Positions 7,113-15,018 of a DNA stretch of 64,000 nucleotides are shown here, one piece after another. The translations under genes were made by a program, and so were the position numbers. The DNA is from Myxococcota bacterium (GTDB lineage: Bacteria > Myxococcota_A > UBA9160 > UBA4427): positions 21,941-85,940 of the forward strand of contig JANQEL010000279.1 in the NCBI GenBank assembly GCA_028278345.1, in the 5' to 3' direction. The notes below the pieces were generated by a model, which was not told where the DNA came from, did no database searches, and saw only the letters and a list, made by a program, of their open reading frames with translations. Every line of letters begins with the position of its first letter. Within the stretch, counting starts at the first letter, position 1.

Positions 7113-8345
7113 ATGTCGGATCCGAAGGAGAAGGGCGGAACGACGGGCGATTCCCCTGGGGGAGATCGCGATTCGCGAATCCTCGTCGAGGACGACGCGG
7201 GTCGCCGCCCGTTCATGCGGGGGATCATGGTCCACTCGCTGATGGCCCGCGGTGTGAGCTTCGACGAGGCCTTCACCACGGCGAACCTCGTGCGCGATCG
7301 CACCCGCGAGCGCGGCGTGGTGCAGCGCAGCGAACTCGCGAAGCTCGTGAGCGAGATCCTGAGCGAAGACGTGCTCGGTGATCATCAACCGCCGATTCCG
7401 ATCCCCGGCGGCATCCAGGTCGGTGGCCCCGAAGAATCCGAACCCTTCTCGAAGGGCGTGCTCGCGCAGTCGCTCCTCGCGGCCTCGATCGATCCGAGCG
7501 ACGCCCACGATGTCGCGCGCGAAATCGAGATCGGGTTGCTGCGCCAGGGTCGCCGGCAGATCACGCGACACGAACTTCGTCGGCTCGCCCACGACACCAT
7601 GCTTCGGCGCTTCGGTCCGCGAGCGGCCTCGCGCTACCTGATCTGGCGCGAATTCCAGGAGCCTCAGAGGCCGGTCATCATCCTGCTCGGTGGCAGCACC
7701 GGGGTCGGGAAGACCTCTCTCGCCCTCGAGGTCGCGCGACGCCTGGGCATCCGGCGCGTGCTGTCGACCGATTCGATCCGCCAGGTCATGCGGCTCATGC
7801 TCTCGAACGATCTGATGCCGCAGATCCACGCGTCGTCCTTCGACGCGCACCACGATCTACCCGTCGCCGAGGGGATGGACGACGAGGAAGATCGCATCGT
7901 CGGCGGCTTCATCTCCCAGGCCTCGGTCGTCTCGGTGGGGGTGCGGGGCATGATCGAGCGCGCGATCGAGGAGAGCACGAGCCTCGTGCTCGACGGCGTG
8001 TCCCTCGTCCCGGGCATGATCGACCTCGACGCCTACAAGGCCAACGCCCACATCATCTACCTGGTGGTCGCGCGGATGGACGAGGAGAGCTTTCGCAACC
8101 ACTTCGTCGCCCGGGGCAAGCGCCAGAAGCACCGCGACCCGGCGCGCTACGTCGAGAATTTCGACTCCATCCTGAAGATCCAGGAGCACTTCCTGGAGCT
8201 CGCCGACCGCTACGACATCCCGATCGTCGACAACGTGACGATCGACGGATCAGTCATGCTCGTGATCCGCCACGTCGTGGAAACCCTCCGTAAGTCCGGT
8301 AACTTCGACGATCTCGACCTGCTGCAGACGGAATCGTCGTCGTAG
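7113..8345 (+). CDS. 2-phosphoglycerate-kinase-like P-loop protein with two ATP-cone-like repeats
   Basis: A 410-residue protein. Residues ~32-86 and ~110-166 are similar to each other (RPFMRGIMVHSLMARG and EPFSKGVLAQSLLAAS, each followed by a VQRSELAKL/ITRHELRRL helix) and look like tandem ATP-cone nucleotide-sensing domains. A P-loop kinase follows: GGSTGVGKTS at 193-202, then LSTDSIRQVMR, and HRDPARYVENFDSILKIQEH near the end. This matches archaeal 2-phosphoglycerate kinase, which makes 2,3-diphosphoglycerate and has one ATP-cone. The substrate here is unproven; another small-molecule kinase is possible. The ATG at 7113 is preferred over a GTG three codons upstream because TAGGGTG sits in ribosome-binding position. 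Confidence 0.7.
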   Translation: MSDPKEKGGTTGDSPGGDRDSRILVEDDAGRRPFMRGIMVHSLMARGVSFDEAFTTANLVRDRTRERGVVQRSELAKLVSEILSEDVLGDHQPPIPIPGGIQVGGPEESEPFSKGVLAQSLLAASIDPSDAHDVAREIEIGLLRQGRRQITRHELRRLAHDTMLRRFGPRAASRYLIWREFQEPQRPVIILLGGSTGVGKTSLALEVARRLGIRRVLSTDSIRQVMRLMLSNDLMPQIHASSFDAHHDLPVAEGMDDEEDRIVGGFISQASVVSVGVRGMIERAIEESTSLVLDGVSLVPGMIDLDAYKANAHIIYLVVARMDEESFRNHFVARGKRQKHRDPARYVENFDSILKIQEHFLELADRYDIPIVDNVTIDGSVMLVIRHVVETLRKSGNFDDLDLLQTESSS

Positions 8346-8461
8346 CGCTTCGGGCGGGTTCACGGGGAACTCGCGGGTTGTCCGCAGGTCGAGAGTGTCG
8401 AGAGTCCGCCCGAGGGCGCGACCGCGTGCGCGACCTCGAATCCCACCCCACCGGAGGTCCC

Positions 8462-9883
8462 ATGCCGAAGAGTTCCCCCCCGGCCATCACCCGTCTGGGT
8501 GATCTGCGCGGCCAGGGTTATTCGCACCGCAGCCTGCGCGACGAATTGCGCGCCAATCTCCAGCGATGCATGCGCGAGGGGAAGCCGATCTTCCAGGGCA
8601 TCGTGGGTTACGAGGACACGGTGATCCCGGCCCTCGAGAACGCATTGCTCTGCGGCCACGACGTGATCTTCCTCGGCGAACGCGGGCAGGCGAAGACGCG
8701 CATGATCCGCTCGATCGTGGGGCTGCTCGACGAGTGGATCCCCGAGGTGGCGGGTAGCGAGATCCACGACGATCCGTTCGATCCCATTTCCGCCTATGCG
8801 CGCGAGAAGGTCGAGCGCGACGGCGACGATACGGAGATCGCCTGGTTGCACCGCGAGGATCGCTACGGCGAGAAGCTCGCGACCCCCGATACCTCGATCG
8901 CGGATCTGATTGGCGACGTCGATCCGATCAAGGTGGCAGAGGGGCACCACCTCTCGGACGAGTACACCCTGCACTTCGGCCTGCTGCCGCGCACCCATCG
9001 CGGCATCTTCTGCATCAACGAACTGCCCGACCTCACGGAGAAGGTGCAGGTCGGCCTGTTCAACGTGATGGAAGAGCGCGACATCCAGGTGAAGGGCTAT
9101 CGCGTGCGCCTGCCGATCGACGTGCTCGTGGTCGCGAGCGCGAACCCCGAGGACTACACGAGTCGCGGTCGCATCATCACGCCGCTGAAGGACCGCTACG
9201 CGGCACAGATCCGCACCCACTATCCCAGGAAGCGCGAGCTCGAAGTGGCGGTGGCGAACCAGGAAGCCGAGCTTCCGCATCTCGGCGAAGCCGCGGTGCA
9301 CGTGCCCGACATCATGCAGGACGTGGTGGCCGAGCTGACCTTCCAGGCGCGCAGCAGCGCCGACGTGAGTCAGTCCTCGGGCGTCAGCGTGCGCATGACG
9401 ATCGCCAACTACGAAACCCTCGTCGCCAATGCGGTGCGCCGGGCGCTGCTGCTGGGAGAGCCCGAAGCGGTTCCGCGCATCACCGATCTGCCTTCGATGC
9501 TGGCTTCCAGCCGGGGCAAGATCGAACTCGAGTACGCCGGGGTCGAGCGCACGGAAGACGAAGTGCTCGCCGATCTCATGCAGCGCGCCGTGCGCGTCGT
9601 GTTCGAGGAGCGCGTGCAGGAAGAACAGGTGAAGCCGATCGTCGAGGCCTTCGACCAGGGTTGGCAGGTCGAGGTGTCCGCGGCCCAGGAGTCGGCGAGC
9701 TACCTCGAAGGGCTCGACGAGATCGCGGGCCTGCGCGAACTGGCCGTGTCGCTCGCGGGCGGTGATTCCGAGGCGCGCATGGCGAGCGCCATCGAGTTCG
9801 TGCTCGAAGGGCTCCACCTCGCCAATCGCCTCAACAAGGCCCAACTCGAAGGCGCGACGCGCTTCGGGCGGCTTCAGGAATAG
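8462..9883 (+). CDS. ChlI/MoxR-type AAA+ ATPase
   Basis: A 473-residue AAA+ protein resembling the magnesium-chelatase I subunit and MoxR chaperones. Walker A reads GERGQAKTR near residues 77-85; the Walker B region is GIFCINELPDL, with Asn-Glu in place of the usual Asp-Glu. A strongly conserved stretch VASANPEDYTSRGRIITPLKDR follows. It ends in an alpha-helical lid. An eight-base gap separates it from the VWA gene, the normal partner of such ATPases, so the pair probably remodels or activates a protein or inserts a cofactor. Chlorophyll genes are absent, so pigment synthesis is not implied. GGAGGT at 8453-8458 supports the ATG at 8462. Confidence 0.8.
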   Translation: MPKSSPPAITRLGDLRGQGYSHRSLRDELRANLQRCMREGKPIFQGIVGYEDTVIPALENALLCGHDVIFLGERGQAKTRMIRSIVGLLDEWIPEVAGSEIHDDPFDPISAYAREKVERDGDDTEIAWLHREDRYGEKLATPDTSIADLIGDVDPIKVAEGHHLSDEYTLHFGLLPRTHRGIFCINELPDLTEKVQVGLFNVMEERDIQVKGYRVRLPIDVLVVASANPEDYTSRGRIITPLKDRYAAQIRTHYPRKRELEVAVANQEAELPHLGEAAVHVPDIMQDVVAELTFQARSSADVSQSSGVSVRMTIANYETLVANAVRRALLLGEPEAVPRITDLPSMLASSRGKIELEYAGVERTEDEVLADLMQRAVRVVFEERVQEEQVKPIVEAFDQGWQVEVSAAQESASYLEGLDEIAGLRELAVSLAGGDSEARMASAIEFVLEGLHLANRLNKAQLEGATRFGRLQE

Positions 9884-9891
9884 GAACAGGC

Positions 9892-11517
9892 GTGTTCACC
9901 TATCGCTACAGCCGCTGGGATGGCACCCAGAAGGAATTCAGCCTCGACGCGAAGAGCGCGCTCGACGCCATGAGCGAGCTCATGATGGAGGGGCTTTCCG
10001 CGCGCGAAGCGATGGAGTGGATGCAGCGCATGGGCTTCGAACTCGCGGGCCTGAACATGCGCGTGATGGGGCTCGACGAACTGCAGCACGAGCTGCGCGA
10101 AGCCATGCGCGATCTCTACAACCAGTTCGACCTCGACGAGGCGCTGCCCGAGATGCAGGAGCGCCTCGACGAGATCCTCGACCGCGAGCAGGAGACGCTC
10201 CAGCGCGAGCAGGGCTTCGAATCCTCCGCGATGAACGACTTCCTCGATCGCCGACACCGCGAGCGCCAGCGCACGTCCGAACAGATCGAGGATTTCCGCG
10301 ACTACGAATTCCAGGACGAACAGGCCGCGCGCGACTTCGCCGAGCTGCTCGAAGAACTCGAAGCGATGCAACAACTCGAAGAGTTCATGCAGGAACGCGG
10401 CGGGCGCTTCCGCGGCGAAGAGATGGCGGATTACGAACAGGCGCAGGAGATCCGCCAGCGCATCGAGCAGATGGAGCAGCTGATGCAGCAGCTCGCTTCG
10501 GGGGATCTCAAGGGCCTCTCACCCGAGGCGCTCTCGGAACTGCTGGGCGACGAAGCTGCCGAGTCGCTGATCCTGATCCAGGGTCTCGAGAACCAGATGC
10601 GCGACGAGGGTTTCCTGCGCGGCGAGGGCGACGATCTCCAGCTGACGCCGCGGGCGATCCGACAGATGGGCGCCTCCGCGCTCGCCGACATCTACGGAAT
10701 GCTGAAGCGCGACCGCGCGGGCGAACACGACTCGGCCGAACGCGGAGTCGCGATGCCGCGCCCCGACGAAACGCGTCCCTGGGAATACGGCGATCCGATG
10801 GATCTCGACATCGTGAAGACGGTGTTGAACGGCGTGAAGCGCCGCGTGGCCGAGGGGCTTCCGGCGGCCGGCGCGAACGTCTCCCTCGACGTCGAGGACT
10901 TCGAGGTGCGAGAGACCGATTGCGCCACCCAGACCACGACGATCCTGCTGCTCGATCTCTCGTGGTCGATGTCCTGGGCGGGACGCTTTCCCGCGGCCAA
11001 GCGCGTGGCCCTGGCCCTCGATCACCTGATCCGCACCCGCTATCCGCGCGATCACTTCGCCGTGGTCGGCTTCTCGACCCGAGCGAAGGAGATCCCGATC
11101 GGTGAGCTGCCCGAAGTGTGCTGGGACATGGGGGATCCGTTCACGAACTTGCAGGGCGGGTTGATGGTGGCGGAGGAGTTGATCCGCAAGAAGCCTTGTT
11201 CGTCGCCGCAGATCCTCGTGATCACCGACGGACAGCCGACGGCGTACCTCGATGAAGGCGAACTCCGCGTCGAATGGCCGAACGGCCTCGGTGGCGTGTC
11301 GCCGCATGCGGTCGCGGCGACCCTCGCCACCGTGCGTCGCGTGACCCGGCGCGGGATCACGATCAATACCTTCATGCTCGACGACGCCCCCGAGCTCGTG
11401 GGCTTCGTCGAGCGCATGACCCAGATCAACCACGGCCGCGCCTTCTACACGCAGCCGAGCCAGATCGGTTCGTTCATGATGGTCGACTACGTGCAGCAAA
11501 GGCGACGTCGGCGGTAG
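9892..11517 (+). CDS. VWA-domain protein, partner of the AAA+ ATPase
   Basis: A 541-residue protein. The first ~300 residues are charged, Glu/Gln/Arg-rich and strongly helical, probably coiled coil. The C-terminal ~190 residues form a von Willebrand A domain with a complete metal-ion site: DLSWS (D-x-S-x-S) near residue 353, the Thr in DPFTNLQGG, and Asp in VITDGQP. Such proteins act as adaptors that couple MoxR/ChlI ATPases to their targets. It starts with GTG eight bases after the ATPase stop and is followed five bases later by trmB. Confidence 0.82.
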   Translation: MFTYRYSRWDGTQKEFSLDAKSALDAMSELMMEGLSAREAMEWMQRMGFELAGLNMRVMGLDELQHELREAMRDLYNQFDLDEALPEMQERLDEILDREQETLQREQGFESSAMNDFLDRRHRERQRTSEQIEDFRDYEFQDEQAARDFAELLEELEAMQQLEEFMQERGGRFRGEEMADYEQAQEIRQRIEQMEQLMQQLASGDLKGLSPEALSELLGDEAAESLILIQGLENQMRDEGFLRGEGDDLQLTPRAIRQMGASALADIYGMLKRDRAGEHDSAERGVAMPRPDETRPWEYGDPMDLDIVKTVLNGVKRRVAEGLPAAGANVSLDVEDFEVRETDCATQTTTILLLDLSWSMSWAGRFPAAKRVALALDHLIRTRYPRDHFAVVGFSTRAKEIPIGELPEVCWDMGDPFTNLQGGLMVAEELIRKKPCSSPQILVITDGQPTAYLDEGELRVEWPNGLGGVSPHAVAATLATVRRVTRRGITINTFMLDDAPELVGFVERMTQINHGRAFYTQPSQIGSFMMVDYVQQRRRRR

Positions 11518-11522
11518 CTGCG

Positions 11523-12167
11523 ATGTCGCGAACGCTCAAGTACGACATCCCCGGCACCGACTGGCGCCGCAGCATGGCCGACGCCTACGAGTTCGGCGTG
11601 CATTCCCTCTTCGCACCGGAGTGGGAACCTCCGTTTCCGCTGGTCGTGGAGATCGGCTTCGGGCGCGGCGAGTTCCTGCTCGAACTCGCGGCGAAGCATC
11701 CCGAGCTGGCCTTTCTCGGGGTCGAGGTTTCGTGGAAGCGGGTGCTGAAGATGGCGCGCAAGGTCGCGCGCGCCGAACTCGAGAATGTGCGTCTCCTGGC
11801 GGGAAAGGGCGAAGCGGTGCTGGGCGACTGCGTGCCCGAAGGCAGTGTGCACACGGTGTGGATCAATTTCTCCGATCCGTGGCCCAAAGCGGCGCATGCG
11901 CACAGGCGTTTGTTCCAGCCGGAGTTCGTTCGGCAGGCGGCGGTGGCGCTCGAACCCGGTGGGCTGCTCCGTGTGGCCACGGACGACCGCGTCTATGCCG
12001 AGCAGATCGACGAAGTGCTGAACGGCGAACCGCTGCTCGAGAACGTCTATGCCCCGGAACCCTGGGTGCGGGAAGTGCCCGGCCGCATCATGACCTCCTA
12101 CGAGCGCGACTGGCGGGAAGACGGTCGCGACATGCACTTCTTCGACTACGCGCGGGTGACGACGTGA
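11523..12167 (+). CDS. trmB: tRNA (guanine-46-N7)-methyltransferase (TrmB)
   Basis: Transfers a methyl group from S-adenosylmethionine to N7 of G46 in the tRNA variable loop. The 214-residue product carries the TrmB signatures: VVEIGFGRGEFLLELA (SAM-binding motif I, residues ~42-57), FLGVEVSWKRV, and INFSDPWPKAAHAHRRL, the substrate-binding SDPWPK-x-x-H-x-x-RR block. An open frame continues far upstream inside the VWA gene, but the ATG at 11523 gives the usual family length. Its end overlaps the rlmN start by four bases. Confidence 0.93.
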   Translation: MSRTLKYDIPGTDWRRSMADAYEFGVHSLFAPEWEPPFPLVVEIGFGRGEFLLELAAKHPELAFLGVEVSWKRVLKMARKVARAELENVRLLAGKGEAVLGDCVPEGSVHTVWINFSDPWPKAAHAHRRLFQPEFVRQAAVALEPGGLLRVATDDRVYAEQIDEVLNGEPLLENVYAPEPWVREVPGRIMTSYERDWREDGRDMHFFDYARVTT

Positions 12168-13228
12168 GCGCGACGGCCAACCTGAAAGACCACGGCCTCG
12201 AGTCGCTGCGCGCGCGCTTCGTCGAAGAGGGCATCCCCGCCTATCGTGCCAACCAGGTGATGGCGTGGATGTACCAGCGCGACGTCGACGATTTCAACCT
12301 GATGACGGATCTCTCCCTCGATCTGCGCGACGCCCTCGCCGAACGCTACGCGACCCGGGCCGTCGAGATCGTGAAGGCCGAGCGCTCGGTCGACGGTACG
12401 CAGAAGCTCGCGCTCACCACGCACGATGGACATCGCATCGAAGCGGTGATCATTCCCGAAGCGAGGCGCAATACGCTGTGTATCTCGACCCAGGTGGGGT
12501 GCCCGCTGGCCTGCGACTTCTGCGCGACGGGGACGATGGGGCTGACGCGCAACCTCACGACGGCGGAGATCGTCGATCAGGTGTGTCGCGCGCGAACCTG
12601 CCTCGACGAAGAAGACGGCGAGATCAGCAACATCGTCTTCATGGGCATGGGAGAGCCGCTGCTGAATCTGCCCGCGGTCGAAGAGGCGATCCGCATCATG
12701 ACCGACCCGCGCGGGATGGCCCTCGCACCCCGTCGCATCACCGTTTCGACGGCGGGGGTGGTGCCGCGCATCCCGGATCTCGTCGAGATCGGCCCGATCA
12801 ACCTCGCGGTCTCGCTCCACGCCACGACCGACGAGGTGCGCGACGTCCTGGTGCCGATCAACAAGAAGTTCCCGCTCGAGGTATTGCTCGACACACTCCG
12901 CAGCAATCCCAACGTGACGAAGAAGCGCCCGGTGTTCTTCGAGTACACGCTGATCGAGGGCATGAACGACAGCCTCGAAGATGCCGATCGCCTGCCCGGG
13001 CTGCTCCGCGGCATTCCGTGCAAGATCAACCTGATTCCCGCCAATCCCCATCCGGGAAGCCGCTACCGCGCGCCGAAGCAGGAGGTGATGGATCGCTTCG
13101 CCGCGCGCGTCCACGAGCACGGGATGCGGGTGACGCTGCGACGAAGTCGCGGGACCGATATCGCCGCCGCGTGTGGCCAGCTGGCGAATACGGACGCAGA
13201 CGAAGTCGGGCTCGGCGAAGGAGCGTGA
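12164..13228 (+). CDS. rlmN: Dual-specificity 23S rRNA/tRNA C2-adenosine methyltransferase (RlmN)
   Basis: A radical-SAM enzyme that methylates C2 of A2503 in 23S rRNA and A37 in some tRNAs, affecting decoding accuracy. The 354-residue product has the Fe-S motif CPLACDFC (C-x3-C-x2-C), the family blocks QVGC, FCATGTMG, FMGMGEPLLN and VSLHATTDEVRD, and the conserved C-terminal Cys in AAACGQL that forms the methyl-carrying intermediate. The start is a GTG at 12164 overlapping the trmB stop (GTGA). It also overlaps the following membrane-protein gene by four bases, so three genes are translationally linked. Confidence 0.95.
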   Translation: MSATANLKDHGLESLRARFVEEGIPAYRANQVMAWMYQRDVDDFNLMTDLSLDLRDALAERYATRAVEIVKAERSVDGTQKLALTTHDGHRIEAVIIPEARRNTLCISTQVGCPLACDFCATGTMGLTRNLTTAEIVDQVCRARTCLDEEDGEISNIVFMGMGEPLLNLPAVEEAIRIMTDPRGMALAPRRITVSTAGVVPRIPDLVEIGPINLAVSLHATTDEVRDVLVPINKKFPLEVLLDTLRSNPNVTKKRPVFFEYTLIEGMNDSLEDADRLPGLLRGIPCKINLIPANPHPGSRYRAPKQEVMDRFAARVHEHGMRVTLRRSRGTDIAAACGQLANTDADEVGLGEGA

Positions 13229-13905
13229 AGCTCACGGAACTCACTGATCGTCGTGTCGTCACGGTCGCTTGCGCCCTCGTCGCCCTCGACGTGTTCTTCG
13301 TGATCGTTCACGGCGTGAAGTTCGCCTTCAAGGAGGAGTTCATCGATCTCTTCGGGTATTGGCTCTACCGCAATCTCACGATCACGAACGACTGGGCGAT
13401 CCCCGAGGCGGTCAATTACCTGAAGTTCGTCGTGATCGTGGCCCTGCTCGCGCGTGTCTACCGATCGGTTCGACAACCCGTCTACCTCGCATGGGCCATC
13501 GTGTATGCGGTCGCCCTCATCGATGATTCGATGCAGATACACGAGCGACTCGGCGAATGCATCGCGGGTGGGATCCCGGGAGGGGAGGGGGCGGATCAGG
13601 CGCTGCGCCCCCAAGATCTCGGTGAACTGGTCGTGTACGCGATCTATGCGGGCGCGCTCTCCGGCGTAGTCGGCATCGGCTTCATGCGGAGCAGCGGCGA
13701 GCATCGCAAGTGGGCTCTGGGCTTCGTGGCGTTGTTGCTTGCCCTGGCCTTCTTCGTCGGTGTCGTGGACATGATCGATCGCATGGCGCTCGCGTACGGC
13801 CGCACCCTCGCGCAGGTGCTCGCGACCTTCGAGGACAGCGGCGAGATGGTCGTCGTGAGCCTGACCGTCGCCTACGCGCTGTTCGTCCGTCGCAGACTCG
13901 CGTAG
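13225..13905 (+). CDS. Conserved-looking integral membrane protein of unknown function
   Basis: A 226-residue protein with five or six hydrophobic segments. A distinctive loop reads LIDDSMQIHERLGE, and further on DMIDRMAL follows a membrane segment; the charged and His residues in these loops may form a binding site. I do not recognise a named family. The GTG at 13225 overlaps the rlmN stop (GTGA); an AAGGAG ends one base before it, which is unusually close, so translation probably relies on coupling. It is the last gene of the run that begins with the AAA+ ATPase. Confidence 0.6.
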   Translation: MKLTELTDRRVVTVACALVALDVFFVIVHGVKFAFKEEFIDLFGYWLYRNLTITNDWAIPEAVNYLKFVVIVALLARVYRSVRQPVYLAWAIVYAVALIDDSMQIHERLGECIAGGIPGGEGADQALRPQDLGELVVYAIYAGALSGVVGIGFMRSSGEHRKWALGFVALLLALAFFVGVVDMIDRMALAYGRTLAQVLATFEDSGEMVVVSLTVAYALFVRRRLA

Positions 13906-14034
13906 GCCCGTGTAGCCTGTTCGTTCGCACTGCCCCGGTGTGAGAGGAGCTACCCCGTTGACGATTTCATCATTGAAACGCTTGGGCAGACCTTCTCGCC
14001 GGCGCGGCCCGTCGAATACGAGGGGCTCGAGCCC

Positions 14035-14463
14035 GTGCTCATCGTTCTCGTGCCGGATCAGCTCGTGAGCGACGCAGATGAGGCGACGGGGATTCGTCTG
14101 CGTGCGGGCGGCGAACTGGTCGACGTCGACGAAGACGAGGTGACCTTCCGGTACTTCGACTTCGAATCGAGCGATCTCGTCGACGTCTTCGCGGGCGATC
14201 TGCCACCTGTGCATCCACCGGGCTCGCCCCTTCGCATCGAAGGAACGCTGACCCGGGTGGATCAGCGCTACCGCGTCTCGCAAGGCATCTGCCCTCCCGC
14301 GCCGATTCCACCGAGGGCTGCGACGCAGTGCACGTCGTGCCGCGAGGAGTTCCGGGGACGAGCGGCAAGTAGGGGGCGACCGCTCTGTGGCTCGTCCGAT
14401 CGATTGGATTTGAATCCAGTTGATGGACAAGGGATGGAGATCCGATCGTTCGAACCGTGGTGA
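14035..14463 (+). CDS. Small hypothetical protein, possibly a frameshifted or mis-started gene
   Basis: A 142-residue frame starting at GTG 14035. The frame stays open and looks coding upstream to 13906 but has no standard start there, while a good ribosome binding site (GAGAGGAG, 13942-13949) precedes a TTG at 13958 in another frame. Residues ~25-85 (acidic strands, then LRIEGTLTRVDQRYRVSQG, then Cys-Pro) have the rhythm of a CcmE-like OB-fold, though this is only an impression. The last 50 residues are Arg/Pro/Cys-rich and may not be translated. It overlaps the next gene. Confidence 0.35.
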   Translation: MLIVLVPDQLVSDADEATGIRLRAGGELVDVDEDEVTFRYFDFESSDLVDVFAGDLPPVHPPGSPLRIEGTLTRVDQRYRVSQGICPPAPIPPRAATQCTSCREEFRGRAASRGRPLCGSSDRLDLNPVDGQGMEIRSFEPW

Positions 14464-14843
14464 TCGCCGCTTGCGCGCTCCTCTCGCTTCCGATCGCCCT
14501 GGTGGTGGTCTCCGAGCTCGGCGAGGTCGTGATCCGGAGCGAGATCGACGGCGAAGAGTTCGCCACCCGAATCTGGGTCGTCAATGCTCCCGGTGGGATC
14601 CTGGTGCGTGGCTCGAGCGGCAAGGCGTGGGTCGAAGCGGCGCGTCGCGCGGGCCGTGTGACGGTGGAGCGCGGAGAGGTCCGTCACCACTACGCCGTCA
14701 GGGATCGTTCGAACCGCGCCGGCATCGCAGAGGTCAACGCACTGATGCGGGAGAAGCATCGCGTCGCGGACCGAGTGATCGGCGCCATGCGCGACTACGA
14801 AGACATCGTCGTTTTGTATCTCGAGGATGCCGAGTCTGACTGA
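14457..14843 (+). CDS. Small protein resembling the DUF2255/split-beta-barrel group
   Basis: A 128-residue product. The first ~20 residues (AACALLSLPIALVVV) form a hydrophobic helix. The rest resembles small split-barrel proteins of the DUF2255 type: RSEIDGEEFATRIWVV, then a Gly-Ile-Leu-Val-Arg-Gly strand, KAWVEAARRAG and VERGEVRHHY. No cofactor motif can be named. Two adjacent GTG codons (14457, 14460) could serve as start; both overlap the preceding frame. About 175 bases of apparently non-coding sequence follow before the endonuclease gene. Confidence 0.45.
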   Translation: MVIAACALLSLPIALVVVSELGEVVIRSEIDGEEFATRIWVVNAPGGILVRGSSGKAWVEAARRAGRVTVERGEVRHHYAVRDRSNRAGIAEVNALMREKHRVADRVIGAMRDYEDIVVLYLEDAESD

Positions 14844-15018
14844 GGATTGGCCTACTGGGGTAGGCATTCCGCTTACCGAACTTGAATTGTCTCGATTGGC
14901 GCGGGCGGCCTGTGCGCACGTTGCCGGGCGTTCACGATGATGTCGGAGAACGCACGGTTCGGTGTTCTCTTGGCGAGGTGTGACCTGATCCGTCACGGTC
15001 GTGCTGCATGTTCGCGTC

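Noticed and set aside
8462..11517. Magnesium chelatase for chlorophyll or cobalt chelatase for B12
   Set aside because: The AAA+ and VWA pair resembles ChlI/ChlD, but no ChlH/CobN-type large subunit or pigment or cobamide gene lies in the window.
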